This document shows positions 1-8,644 of a stretch of DNA of 64,000 bases, piece after piece (position 1 is the stretch's first letter; each line of letters starts with the position of its first letter). The position numbers were made by a program, and so were the translations under genes. The stretch spans positions 202,058-266,057 of the forward strand of contig NZ_JNYQ01000010.1 of NCBI RefSeq assembly GCF_000717245.1, read 5' to 3'. Below the pieces are notes generated by a model. It ran no database searches and had not been told where the DNA came from. It was given only the letters and a program-made list of their open reading frames with translations. This DNA is from Kitasatospora papulosa. Lineage in GTDB: Bacteria; Actinomycetota; Actinomycetes; Streptomycetales; Streptomycetaceae.

Positions 1-497
1 GGAACGGTGACGGGGGCCAGCCGTCCGGTCAGGAGATACAGCACTCCTGCGGCCACCAGCGCGCCCACGACCGAGGGCAGTACGTCGAGCGGACGGCCCT
101 CGGGCCGCCCGGCCGCGGACACTGCCCCGACCACACCGAAGACCAGGACGGCCGCCGCGCCGGTCCACCGGTGCCGCAGCGCGAGCACCCCCACCGCCAT
201 GGCGAAGACCGCCAGGAGGACGAGGATGCCGAGCTGCAGGACCAGCTTGTCGTCGGTGCCGAAGTTCCGTACCGCGAAGTCCTTGACGGCCGCGGGAGTG
301 CGGTCGATGACCGCCCCGCCCACGGCGGTGACCGGACCCGCTTCTGGACGCACGGCAGCCGCGACCAGTTCGGCGACGCACAGGGCCGTGAACCCGGCGA
401 TCAGACCGCCGAGTGCGGCGAACGCGGCGCGCACCCGGCGGGATCGCCGGGAACGGGCGGCCCCTTGCTTCTGCGAAACGTCTTGGTCTGTTGTCAC
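1..497 (-). CDS. Membrane molybdopterin-dependent oxidoreductase, N-terminal part
   Basis: The gene runs off the left edge, so only about 165 residues are visible. They show a basic N-terminus followed by four hydrophobic segments, with the conserved stretches VTAVGGAVIDRTPAAVKD and FGTDDKLVLQLG. This matches my memory of the membrane-anchored sulfite-oxidase-type molybdoenzymes of Streptomyces, whose cofactor domain follows the membrane part; that domain lies outside the window. An in-frame ATG exists at 536, but a SigK-type promoter overlaps it. The GTG at 497 lies 7 nt after the -10 element, so I take it as a leaderless start. It diverges from the lipid operon. The family call is fairly safe; the substrate is unknown. 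Confidence 0.7.
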   Translation of the reverse strand, partial: MTTDQDVSQKQGAARSRRSRRVRAAFAALGGLIAGFTALCVAELVAAAVRPEAGPVTAVGGAVIDRTPAAVKDFAVRNFGTDDKLVLQLGILVLLAVFAMAVGVLALRHRWTGAAAVLVFGVVGAVSAAGRPEGRPLDVLPSVVGALVAAGVLYLLTGRLAPVTV

Positions 498-504
498 GCC
501 GGGA

Positions 505-532
505 ATTCGGCGCGGATCGCCAGGCGGATTGG
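505..532 (-). promoter_or_regulatory. SigK-type ECF promoter for the molybdoenzyme gene
   Basis: On the minus strand CCAATCC is followed by exactly 15 nt and CCGAAT. The same two blocks and spacing occur before the lipid operon and before the sigma gene. The -10 block ends 7 nt before GTG 497, which predicts a leaderless mRNA. As I recall, the mycobacterial SigK promoter is CCATCC and CCGAAT, which is very close. Confidence 0.7.
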
Positions 533-566
533 TCATTCACTCGATCGAAGGAAGTCCGATCATCGG

Positions 567-594
567 CCAATCCGCGAGGCCCGCTGCTCCGAAT
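567..594 (+). promoter_or_regulatory. SigK-type ECF promoter for the lipid operon
   Basis: CCAATCC (567-573), 15 nt, then CCGAAT (589-594). It is identical in both blocks and in spacing to the promoters of the divergent molybdoenzyme gene and of the sigma gene. Transcription would start near 601, giving a leader of about 55 nt before ATG 656. Confidence 0.7.
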
Positions 595-655
595 GACCTC
601 TGAGGGGCACTGGGAATCGGCCCCCGCACGGCATGCATGACCGGAAGGAACCCGA

Positions 656-1927
656 ATGACAGGCGAGCGGCGGCGCACAGCCGTAGTGGGCAGCGGGGTG
701 GCGGGACTCACCGCGGCGCACGTCCTGGGCAAGGCGCACGACGTGACGCTCCTCGAGGCGGACGGGCGCGTCGGCGGCCACGCGCACACCCACGATCTGA
801 CCTCGTCGGACGGCCGGACGCACCGCGTCGACTCCGGGTTCATCGTGCACAACCGGCGGACGTACCCGAACCTCCTCCGGCTCTTCGGCGAACTCGGCGT
901 GGCCACCCAGGAGTCCGAGATGAGCATGTCCGTGCGCTGCGAGGGGTGCGGACTCGAGTACGCGGGAGCCCGGGGCGCCGCCGGGCTCTTCGCCCGCCCC
1001 GCGTCCCTGGTCCGCGGCCCGTACCTCCGGATGCTGACCGAGGTGCCGCGGTTCCACCGGGCGGCCCGGGCGCTCCTCGCCATGCCGGAGGGGACCGGGG
1101 CCATGACCCTGGGGGAGTTCGCGGCGCGCGGACGGTTCTCGCCCTACTTCTGCGCGCACTTCCTCACCCCGATGGTCTCCGCCGTCTGGTCCTGCGACCC
1201 GGTGACCGCGCTGCGCTACCCCGCCCGCTACCTGTTCCGTTTCCTCCAGCACCACGGGATGCTCACGATCGGCGACTCCCCGGTCTGGCGGACCGTCACC
1301 GGCGGGTCGCGCGAGTACGTCGACCGCATCGTCAAGCAGGTCCACTCCGTCCGGACGGCCACCCCCGTCCGGACGGTCCGCAGGCACAGCGACGGCGTGG
1401 AGATCGTCACCGAGGACGGCACCACCGAGGACTACGACGCCGTGGTCCTCGCCACCCACCCCGACCAGGCGCTCCGGCTGCTCGCCGATCCGACCGAGGA
1501 GGAGCGCCGGACGCTCGGGGCGTTCCGCTACTCCCGCAACCCGACGCTCCTGCACACCGACACCACGCTGCTGCCCCGCAGCCGGGGGGCCGCGGCCTCC
1601 TGGAACTACCTGATGCCGTCGTGCGCCGCCGACGCCGACCGGGTCACCGTCAGCTACGACATGAACCGCCTCCAGAGGCTGGACGCGCCCGAGCGGTTCG
1701 TCGTCACGCTGAACGGCGCCGACCGGGTCGACCCGGACCGCGTACGGGCCCGGATGGTGTACGAACACCCCGTCTTCACCCCCGAGTCGGTCGCCGCCCA
1801 GGCCCGGCTGCCCGCTCTGTCGGGACCGGTCACCGCCTACGCCGGGGCGTACCACGGCTGGGGGTTCCACGAGGACGGCTGCCGTTCGGGCGTCGAGGCG
1901 GCCGCAGCCCTCGGGGTGGCCTGGTGA
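656..1927 (+). CDS. FAD-dependent amine-oxidase-type oxidoreductase of lipid operon
   Basis: This 423-residue flavoprotein has an N-terminal dinucleotide-binding motif VVGSGVAGLTAAH followed by LLEADGRVGGHAHTH, as in the NAD(P)/FAD amine-oxidase family. GGAAGGA precedes the ATG. It is the first gene of a five-gene unit and overlaps the next by GTGA. The M. tuberculosis counterpart by context is Rv0449c. Related operons in proteobacteria contain an equivalent oxidase beside CFA-synthase-like enzymes, where such genes serve methylated and furan fatty acid formation. A role in oxidising or reducing a modified acyl chain of membrane phospholipid is therefore likely, but the reaction is inferred. 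Confidence 0.85.
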   Translation: MTGERRRTAVVGSGVAGLTAAHVLGKAHDVTLLEADGRVGGHAHTHDLTSSDGRTHRVDSGFIVHNRRTYPNLLRLFGELGVATQESEMSMSVRCEGCGLEYAGARGAAGLFARPASLVRGPYLRMLTEVPRFHRAARALLAMPEGTGAMTLGEFAARGRFSPYFCAHFLTPMVSAVWSCDPVTALRYPARYLFRFLQHHGMLTIGDSPVWRTVTGGSREYVDRIVKQVHSVRTATPVRTVRRHSDGVEIVTEDGTTEDYDAVVLATHPDQALRLLADPTEEERRTLGAFRYSRNPTLLHTDTTLLPRSRGAAASWNYLMPSCAADADRVTVSYDMNRLQRLDAPERFVVTLNGADRVDPDRVRARMVYEHPVFTPESVAAQARLPALSGPVTAYAGAYHGWGFHEDGCRSGVEAAAALGVAW

Positions 1928-2649
1928 ACAGCTCCCTCTACCCGTGCACCATCACGCATGTGCGGACGGCGCCCCGCAGGTACGCCCTGCGGCACCGCAC
2001 CTATCTGTGGCTCATCGACCCCGACCGCCCGCCCGAGCTGCCCGCGCTCCTGCGCCCGCTGGCCGGTTTCGACGCCCGGGACCACTTCGGGGGCACGGCG
2101 CCCACCGTCCGCGCCGGACTCGAACGGTTCCTGAGCAGCAGGGGGGTCGACCTCGCCGACGGCACCGTCACGATGCTCACCCAGGCCCGTGTCCTCGGCC
2201 ACGTCTTCAACCCTCTGACCGTCTACTGGTGCCGCCGCTCCGACGGCAGCCCGCTCTGCGTGGTCGCCGAGGTGCACAACACCTACGGGGAGCGCCACTG
2301 CTACCTGCTGCGTCCGGACGCCGCGGACCGTGCGGAGACCCGCAAGGACTTCTACGTCTCGCCGTTCTTCCCGGTCGACGGCGACTACCGCATGCGGCTG
2401 CCCGAGCCGGACAGGCGGCTGAGCCTGACGATCCACCTGGAGCGCGAGGACGCCCGCCCGTTCACGGCGACCGTCCACGGCACCCGGCGCCCCGGCACGC
2501 CCGGGCAGCTGCTGAGGCTGTTCCTCCGTCACCCCTTCTCCACGGCGGTCGTGTCCGCCGCGATCCGGCTGCACGGCATCCGGCTGTTCCTGCGGCGGCT
2601 GCCCGTACAGCCCCGTCCCTCCCACCACACCCAGGAAGGCATGCAGTGA
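1924..2649 (+). CDS. DUF1365 family protein
   Basis: A 241-residue protein starting at a GTG that overlaps the previous stop (GTGA). Conserved DUF1365 signatures are visible: an N-terminal RYALRHRTYLWLIDPD, GHVFNPLTVYWC in the middle, and EVHNTYGERHCYLL followed by KDFYVSPFFPV. The family has no established reaction but almost always sits between an amine oxidase and a CFA-synthase-like gene, as it does here (compare Rv0448c). It probably acts on the same modified fatty acid at the membrane; the C-terminal region near residues 205-225 is rather hydrophobic. Confidence 0.85.
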   Translation: MNSSLYPCTITHVRTAPRRYALRHRTYLWLIDPDRPPELPALLRPLAGFDARDHFGGTAPTVRAGLERFLSSRGVDLADGTVTMLTQARVLGHVFNPLTVYWCRRSDGSPLCVVAEVHNTYGERHCYLLRPDAADRAETRKDFYVSPFFPVDGDYRMRLPEPDRRLSLTIHLEREDARPFTATVHGTRRPGTPGQLLRLFLRHPFSTAVVSAAIRLHGIRLFLRRLPVQPRPSHHTQEGMQ

Positions 2650-3971
2650 AGGTGCCCACCTCTCCCACTCCGCCCACCTCTCCCGTCGCGCCTGCCCGCA
2701 GCGGCACGATCCCGGCCCAGACACGGGCGGCCACGAACTCCCTGACCGGGGTGGACGCGGCCAGATGGCCCGATGTCGCCGCACAGCCACGGGCCTCCGG
2801 GATGAGGACGGCCGTGGCCGAACGGCTCGTACGGCACGCGCTGTCCCGGCTTCCGCTGCGTGCCCGGCTGGCCGGCCGCGACAGCATCGGGCTGGGCGGC
2901 CCGCTCATGGAGATCCGCCGGCCCGACGCGTTCTTCCGGCGGATCGGCGCGGGCGGGCTCATCGGCTTCGGTGAGTCGTACATGGCCGGTGAGTGGGACT
3001 CGCCCGACCTCGTCGGGGTGCTGAGCGTCCTCGCCGCGAACGCGGCGGACCTCGTCCCCGCACCGCTGCAGAAGCTGCGCGGTCTGTGGGCCCTGCGGCA
3101 GCCCGCCTCGCAGGCGAACACCCCCGAGGGCTCACGCGACAACATCAGCCACCACTACGACCTGTCGAACGACCTCTTCGCCCTCTTCCTCGACGACACG
3201 CTGACCTACTCCTCGGCGGTCTTCCGCGGTTTCCCGGCGGAGTACGACCTGCTGCCCGCCGCCCAGCACCGCAAGATCGACCTGCTGCTGGACCTGGCCG
3301 GCGTGGGCCCCGGCACCGAACTGCTGGAGATCGGCACCGGCTGGGGCGAACTCGCCCTCCGTGCCGCCGCGCGGGGCGCCCGCGTCACCACCCTCACGCT
3401 CTCCAGGGAGCAGCAGGAGCTGGCCAGGGGCCGTATCCGGGAGGCCGGCCACGAGGACCGGGTGGACGTGCGGCTCTGCGACTACCGGGACGTCACCGGG
3501 GAGTACGACGCGATCGTCAGCGTCGAGATGATCGAGGCCGTCGGCGAGGAGTTCTGGCCCGTGTACTTCCGGACACTGGAGCGCTGCCTCGCCCCCGGCG
3601 GCCGCATCGCGCTCCAGGCCATCACCATGCCGGACGACCGGATGCTCGCCAGCCGCAGCACCTACACCTGGATCCAGAAGTACATCTTCCCGGGCGGACT
3701 CCTCCCCTCCACCGAGGCGGTCGAACGCGTCACCACCGCCCACACGGGACTGCGGACGAGACAGCGCAGCACCTTCGGCATGCACTACGCCGAGACCCTG
3801 CGGCTGTGGCGGGAACGGTTCGAGGAGCGGGCCGCCGAGGTCGACGCGCTCGGCTTCGACGCGACCTTCCGCCGTATGTGGACCTTCTACCTCGCCTACT
3901 CCGAGGCCGGATTCCGGTCCGGTTACCTCGATGTGCAGCAGCTTCTCCTGACCCGTGAGGACACCGCGTGA
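2646..3971 (+). CDS. Cyclopropane-fatty-acid-synthase-like SAM methyltransferase (UfaA1-type)
   Basis: This 441-residue protein uses SAM to modify double bonds of phospholipid acyl chains, judged by family. An N-terminal domain of about 150 residues contains the GGLIGFGESYMAGEW stretch typical of CFA synthases. Then come NISHHYDLSNDLF, the SAM loop LLEIGTGWGELAL (about 225-237) and VSVEMIEAVGEEFW. It starts at GTG 2646, overlapping the DUF1365 stop, so translation is coupled. By position it corresponds to M. tuberculosis UfaA1 (Rv0447c), for which tuberculostearic acid synthesis has been proposed. Whether the product is cyclopropane, methyl-branched or furan fatty acid cannot be read from sequence. 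Confidence 0.85.
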   Translation: MKVPTSPTPPTSPVAPARSGTIPAQTRAATNSLTGVDAARWPDVAAQPRASGMRTAVAERLVRHALSRLPLRARLAGRDSIGLGGPLMEIRRPDAFFRRIGAGGLIGFGESYMAGEWDSPDLVGVLSVLAANAADLVPAPLQKLRGLWALRQPASQANTPEGSRDNISHHYDLSNDLFALFLDDTLTYSSAVFRGFPAEYDLLPAAQHRKIDLLLDLAGVGPGTELLEIGTGWGELALRAAARGARVTTLTLSREQQELARGRIREAGHEDRVDVRLCDYRDVTGEYDAIVSVEMIEAVGEEFWPVYFRTLERCLAPGGRIALQAITMPDDRMLASRSTYTWIQKYIFPGGLLPSTEAVERVTTAHTGLRTRQRSTFGMHYAETLRLWRERFEERAAEVDALGFDATFRRMWTFYLAYSEAGFRSGYLDVQQLLLTREDTA

Positions 3972-5359
3972 ACACCTTTACCGACACCCCGGGCACCGGA
4001 GCTGCGCAGCGGATCGCGCCGGTGGTCGAGCAGTTCCTCGGCGGCCCGCCGCCGGTCAGGATCAGGATGTGGGACGGCAGCGAGACCGGTCCCGAGGACG
4101 CTCCCACGGTCCATGTGCGCTCCCGCCGCGCGCTGCGCCGACTGCTGTGGCAGCCGGGCGAGCTCGGTCTCGCCGAGGCCTACATCACCGGTGACATCGA
4201 CATCGCCGACGACCTCGCGGAAGGGCTGCGCGCCATGCGCCGCGCCTCACGGGAACAGGGTCTCGACCTGCCCCGTCCCGGTGTCGCCGACCGCCTCCGG
4301 GCGGCCGGGACCGCGCTGCGCCTCGGCGCGGTCGGCCCGCGCCCGCCGGTTCCCGCCGCCCGGGCCGGGCTCAGCGGGGCACTGCACAGCAAGGCCCGCG
4401 ACCGTGCGGCCATCAGCCACCACTACGACCTGTCGAACGCCTTCTACTCCCTGCTGCTCGACGAGACCATGGCCTACTCGTGCGGCTACTGGACCGGCAC
4501 CGGCCCGGACTACGGCCCTGCCGACGCCCAGCGCGACAAGCTGGAGCTGATCTGCCGGAAGCTGGGGCTGACTCCCGGCGCACGCCTCCTCGACATCGGC
4601 TGCGGCTGGGGTTCCCTGACGCTCCACGCGGCGGCCCGGCACGGGGTCCGCGTCACGGCGGTCACCCTGGCCAGGGAACAGGCGGCGTACGTACGCGGAC
4701 AGGTGACGGAGCGCGGCCTGGAGGACCTCGTCGAGGTGCACTGCTGCGACTACCGTGACGTCGCCGGCCTGCCGGACTTCCGCGGCGGGTACGACGCGGT
4801 GTCCACCGTCGAGATGGGGGAGCACGTCGGGGACGCCGAGTACCCGGCCTTCACCGCGCTGCTGCACTCGGTGCTCCGGCCGCAGGGCCGCGCCCTGGTC
4901 CAGCAGATGTCCCGCGGCTCCACCGCCCCCGGCGGCGGCGCCTTCATCGAGTCGTACATCGCCCCGGACATGCACATGCGCCCTCTCGGGGAGACGGTCG
5001 GGCTCCTCGAAGGGGCGGGTCTCGAGGTGCGTGACGTGGAGTCGATGCGCGAGCACTACGTGCGGACCGTCGAGGCCTGGCACCGGACGCTGGAGGAACG
5101 CTGGCCCCAGTTCACGGCCCTCGTCGGCGAGGAGACCGCCCGGGTGTGGCGCCTCTACCTGGTGGGCGGTGCCCTCGCCTTCGAGGAGCGGCGCATGGGC
5201 GTGGACCAGATCCTCTCGGTCCGGCCGGACGCGGAGGGTGCGGTGGGCATGCCCCCGACCCGCCACGGATGGTACGAAGGCCTCGGCGTGGCCGGACGGG
5301 GCGGCGACGCTCCGGACGAGCCCGTCGTCGCCGGGCCGCGTGCCGGGGCCGGCCGGTGA
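3968..5359 (+). CDS. Second cyclopropane-fatty-acid-synthase-like methyltransferase
   Basis: A 463-residue paralogue of the gene before it, again coupled through GTGA. It keeps the family order: GELGLAEAYITGDID, AISHHYDLSNAFY, LLDIGCGWGSLTLHA (SAM loop), VSTVEMGEHVGDAEY, FIESYIAPDMHM. The SAM loop is nearer to the classical CFA synthase form (IGCGWGS) than that of the upstream copy (IGTGWGE), so the two probably do different steps or act on different chains. Compared with M. tuberculosis, where I recall one methyltransferase in this operon, this is an extra enzyme. Its last 40 residues are Gly/Ala rich and probably a tail. Confidence 0.83.
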   Translation: MNTFTDTPGTGAAQRIAPVVEQFLGGPPPVRIRMWDGSETGPEDAPTVHVRSRRALRRLLWQPGELGLAEAYITGDIDIADDLAEGLRAMRRASREQGLDLPRPGVADRLRAAGTALRLGAVGPRPPVPAARAGLSGALHSKARDRAAISHHYDLSNAFYSLLLDETMAYSCGYWTGTGPDYGPADAQRDKLELICRKLGLTPGARLLDIGCGWGSLTLHAAARHGVRVTAVTLAREQAAYVRGQVTERGLEDLVEVHCCDYRDVAGLPDFRGGYDAVSTVEMGEHVGDAEYPAFTALLHSVLRPQGRALVQQMSRGSTAPGGGAFIESYIAPDMHMRPLGETVGLLEGAGLEVRDVESMREHYVRTVEAWHRTLEERWPQFTALVGEETARVWRLYLVGGALAFEERRMGVDQILSVRPDAEGAVGMPPTRHGWYEGLGVAGRGGDAPDEPVVAGPRAGAGR

Positions 5360-6162
5360 ACGGCTTCGCCTGGCAGGCGTTCGCCACGAATCTGGGCGCG
5401 GCCGCGGGAGCCGCCCTCGGCGTGATGCTCGTGACGTTCCTGATCGCCCTGCGCAAGCGCGTGCACCGGATCGTCGACGTCGCCTGGGGTCTCGGCTTCG
5501 CCGCCGTCGCCCTCGCCTCGTACGTCATGTCGGCCGACGGCGACGGCGACCAGGGGCGCCGCCTGCTGCTGACCGTGCTGACCGCGGTCTGGGGCGTGCG
5601 CCTGGCCGTGCACATCGGCCGGCGGGGCCGTGGCCACGGGGAGGACCCCCGCTACGCGGCCATGCTGGCCAAGGCGCCGGGCCATCCCGACCTGTACGCC
5701 CTGCGGAAGGTGTACCTGCTCCAGGGCGCGCTGGTCTGGCTCATCTCCCTGCCCGTGCAGGCCGGGTACTACCTGCCGGGGCCGCTGGACGCGTGGGCCT
5801 GGGCCGGTGCGGCGGTGTGGGCCGTGGGGCTCGCCTTCGAGGCGGTGGGGGACGCGCAGCTGGCCCGGTTCAAGCGCGACCCGGCCAACAAGGGCCGGAT
5901 CATGGACCGGGGGCTGTGGTCATGGACCCGGCACCCGAACTACTTCGGTGACTTCTGCGTCTGGTGGGGACTGTTCCTCGTCGTCTGCGCCGACCCCGCG
6001 GTGGCGGCCACCACGCTCGTCTCACCCGTGGTGATGAGCCTCCTGCTGACCAAGGGGAGCGGCAAGGCGCTGCTGGAGCGGCACATGGAGGGCCGGCCGG
6101 GCTACGCCGAGTACCTCGCTCGCACCAGTGGCTTCTTCCCGCGGCCGCCCCGCAGGCGCTGA
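5356..6162 (+). CDS. DUF1295 / steroid 5-alpha-reductase-like membrane protein
   Basis: A 268-residue polytopic membrane protein beginning at GTG 5356 (GTGA overlap). It has about six hydrophobic segments and the family's C-terminal signature: FKRDPANKGRIMDRGLWSWT, then RHPNYFGDFCVWWG, the isoprenylcysteine-methyltransferase/5-alpha-reductase fold motif. It closes the lipid operon (compare Rv0446c). Members are thought to be NAD(P)H-dependent reductases or methyltransferases of membrane lipids; reduction of a methylene or unsaturated intermediate made by the upstream enzymes is a reasonable but untested idea. Confidence 0.85.
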   Translation: MNGFAWQAFATNLGAAAGAALGVMLVTFLIALRKRVHRIVDVAWGLGFAAVALASYVMSADGDGDQGRRLLLTVLTAVWGVRLAVHIGRRGRGHGEDPRYAAMLAKAPGHPDLYALRKVYLLQGALVWLISLPVQAGYYLPGPLDAWAWAGAAVWAVGLAFEAVGDAQLARFKRDPANKGRIMDRGLWSWTRHPNYFGDFCVWWGLFLVVCADPAVAATTLVSPVVMSLLLTKGSGKALLERHMEGRPGYAEYLARTSGFFPRPPRRR

Positions 6163-6185
6163 CCGGACCGCGTGTGCCGCCCGGT

Positions 6186-6224
6186 CCGGCACCGCCCGCC
6201 TCGCCACGAGGCGCGCGGTGCCGG
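6186..6224. terminator. Bidirectional hairpin between convergent genes
   Basis: CCGGCACCGC (6186-6195) pairs perfectly with GCGGTGCCGG (6215-6224), and the interior can pair further (GCCTC with GAGGC). It lies between the end of the lipid operon and the end of the oppositely oriented molybdoenzyme gene. Confidence 0.6.
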
Positions 6225-6312
6225 GTCCCTGGGCGGCCTCGGGACACCGACCGGCCCGGGCTCGTCCGCGCGGTGGGGCCGGGCGTCGCGTGACGGGCGC
6301 GGCCGGCTTCGG

Positions 6313-8601
6313 CTACCCCCTCGGCTCCAGCCGGACGACCATGCCCTTGGCGGTCGGCTGGTTGCTCGACTCGGCGACACTGTCCAGCGGCAGCAGCACG
6401 TTGGTCTCGGGGTAGTAGGCGGCGGCGCAGCCGGGGGACGTCGGGTAGGCAACCACCGTGAAGTCCTCCGCGCGGCGATCCGCGCCGCCGGCCCAGACAC
6501 TCACCAGGTCGACCTTCTGCCCCGGTGCCAGTCCGAGACGGGTCACGTCCTGCGGGTTCACGAGGACCACGCGGCGGCTCCCGTGGATGCCCCGGTAGCG
6601 GTCGTCGTCCGTGTAGGGGACGGTGTTCCACTGATCGTGGGAGCGCAGGCTCTGCAACACCAGATGCCCGTCGGGAGCGTGCAGCATCTGCCAGGCGTTG
6701 CGGGTGAACATGGCCTTGCCGGTGGCGGTGCCGTAGACGCCCTCGTTGACGGGGTTGGGCAGCCTGATGCCACCGGGACGGGCCACCCGCCGGTTGAAGT
6801 CGTGCAGCCCGGGCACGATGCGGGCGATCCGGTTCCGGATGGTGCCGTAGTCCGCCTCGAACTCCGCCCAGGGGATTCCCGCGCTCGCGTCGAGGGTCCG
6901 GGCGGCGAGCCGGCACAGGATGGCGACCTCGCTGAGCAGGACCTTGGAAGCCGGCTCAAGGCGCCCGTGGGAGCTGTGCACCTCGCTCATCGAGTTCTCC
7001 ACGGTGACGAACTGCTCGCCCGTCGCCTGGATGTCCCGTTCGGTGCGGCCCAGGGTCGGCAGGATCAGCGCGGTCTCGCCGCACACCGTGTGGGACCTGT
7101 TGAGCTTGGTGGAGACGTGCACGGTGAGACGGCAGCGCCGCATGGCGTCCTCGGTGACGTCGCTGTCCGGAGCGGCCCGGACGAAGTTGCCCGCGACACC
7201 GACGAACACCTTGACCCGGCCTTCGCCCATGGCCCTGATCGCGTTGACCGAGTCGAACCCGTGGGCGCGGGGCGGCTCGAAGCCGAACTCCTCCCGCAGC
7301 GCGTCGAGGAAGGAGTCGGGCATCTGCTCCCACACGCCCATCGTCCGGTCACCCTGGACGTTGCTGTGCCCGCGGACCGGGCACGCCCCGGCCCCCGCCT
7401 TGCCGAGGTTGCCGCGCAGCAGCAGGAAGTTGACGATCTCCCGGATCGTGGGGACCCCGTGCCGGTGCTGTGTCACGCCCATCGCCCAGCAGACGACGAC
7501 GCGCTCGCTGCGCAGGACCTCGTCCCTGACCTTCTCGATCTCGCCGCGGGTCAGCCCGGTCGCGACGAGGACGTCCTCCCAGGCCACGGTCCGGGCGTGG
7601 CGGGAGAACTCCTCGAAGCCACTGGTGTCGGAGCGGATGAAGTCCTGGTCCAGGACGGTGCCCGGCCGCGCGTCCTCCGCCTCCAGCAGCAGCCGGTTCA
7701 GGCCCTGGAACAGCGCGAGATCGCCACCGCTGCGGATCTGGAGGAACTGATCGGCGATCGGTACCCCGCGTCCGATGATCCCGCGTGCCTTCTGGGGGTT
7801 CCTGAACCGCAGGAGACCCGCCTCCGGCAGGGCGTTCACCGCGATGACGCGGGCGCCGTTGCGTTTGGCCTCCTCCAGAGCCGACAGCTGACGCGGGTGG
7901 TTGGTCCCGGGGTTCTGCCCCACCACGAGGATCAGGTCGGCGTGGTGGAGATCGTCCAGACTCACCGTGCCCTTGCCCGTGCCCAGGGTCTCGTGCAGGG
8001 CGAACCCGCTGGACTCGTGGCACATGTTGCTGCAGTCGGGCAGGTTGTTGGTGCCGAAGGCCCTGGCGAAGAGCTGCAGGAGGAACGCCGCCTCGTTGCT
8101 GACCCGGCCCGAGGTGTAGAAGACCGCCTCGTCCGGTGAGTCCAGCGACCTCAGCTCGTCGGCCAGCAGTCCGAGGGCGTCGTGCCAGCTGATCGGCTCG
8201 TAGTGATCCGCGCCGGGCCGCTTGACCATCGGCTCGGTGAGCCGGCCCTGCTGGTTGAGCCACCGGTCGGACCGACGGCCCAGTCCGGAGACCGTGTGCC
8301 TGCGGAAGAAGTCCGCCGTGACACGCCGGGACGTCGCCTCGTCGTTGATGTGCTTGGCGCCGTTCTCGCAGTACTCGTTGACGTGCCGGTGCCCAGGAGC
8401 CGGATCCGCCCAGGCGCACCCGGGGCAGTCGATCCCGCCCACCTGGTTCATGGTCAGGAGCGTCAGTCCGGTCCGCCGCACCGACGTCTCCGCGAGGGAG
8501 TACTCCAGGGCGTGCGTCACGGCGGGCACCCCGGTGGCCCATGTCTTGGGCGGAGTCACGTTCAGCCGTTCGTCCGGCTCTTCACGCGGGGCCTTCTTCA
8601 T
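6313..8601 (-). CDS. FdhF/YdeP-family molybdopterin oxidoreductase
   Basis: This 762-residue protein belongs to the formate-dehydrogenase-alpha-like (YdeP) group binding bis-molybdopterin-guanine dinucleotide. Cys59 and Cys62 in GGIDCPGCAWAD are the reduced cysteine set of this subgroup. LLRGNLGKAGAGACPVRGHSNVQG and the C-terminal dinucleotide-binding domain (VVLVNPQDVTRLGLAPGQ) are also family features. Length equals E. coli YdeP. The ATG at 8601 is chosen because it gives the normal N-terminus; a much longer frame upstream runs through the SRPBCC gene. No signal peptide is seen, so it is cytoplasmic. It follows the SRPBCC gene by 43 nt and is probably cotranscribed with it. Substrate unknown; YdeP is linked to acid resistance in E. 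coli. Confidence 0.88.
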   Translation of the reverse strand: MKKAPREEPDERLNVTPPKTWATGVPAVTHALEYSLAETSVRRTGLTLLTMNQVGGIDCPGCAWADPAPGHRHVNEYCENGAKHINDEATSRRVTADFFRRHTVSGLGRRSDRWLNQQGRLTEPMVKRPGADHYEPISWHDALGLLADELRSLDSPDEAVFYTSGRVSNEAAFLLQLFARAFGTNNLPDCSNMCHESSGFALHETLGTGKGTVSLDDLHHADLILVVGQNPGTNHPRQLSALEEAKRNGARVIAVNALPEAGLLRFRNPQKARGIIGRGVPIADQFLQIRSGGDLALFQGLNRLLLEAEDARPGTVLDQDFIRSDTSGFEEFSRHARTVAWEDVLVATGLTRGEIEKVRDEVLRSERVVVCWAMGVTQHRHGVPTIREIVNFLLLRGNLGKAGAGACPVRGHSNVQGDRTMGVWEQMPDSFLDALREEFGFEPPRAHGFDSVNAIRAMGEGRVKVFVGVAGNFVRAAPDSDVTEDAMRRCRLTVHVSTKLNRSHTVCGETALILPTLGRTERDIQATGEQFVTVENSMSEVHSSHGRLEPASKVLLSEVAILCRLAARTLDASAGIPWAEFEADYGTIRNRIARIVPGLHDFNRRVARPGGIRLPNPVNEGVYGTATGKAMFTRNAWQMLHAPDGHLVLQSLRSHDQWNTVPYTDDDRYRGIHGSRRVVLVNPQDVTRLGLAPGQKVDLVSVWAGGADRRAEDFTVVAYPTSPGCAAAYYPETNVLLPLDSVAESSNQPTAKGMVVRLEPRG

Positions 8602-8644
8602 GGGACGTGCCCTCTCGCTCTCGTGCTCTCCGACGGACGGACGG

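Noticed and set aside
560..1870. Long minus-strand open frame opposite the FAD oxidase gene
   Set aside because: It is a high-GC antisense shadow with no family motifs; the plus-strand protein is a clear flavoenzyme.
6172..8139. 655-codon plus-strand frame opposite the FdhF-type gene
   Set aside because: Its composition is that of a shadow frame; the minus strand encodes a full-length molybdoenzyme.
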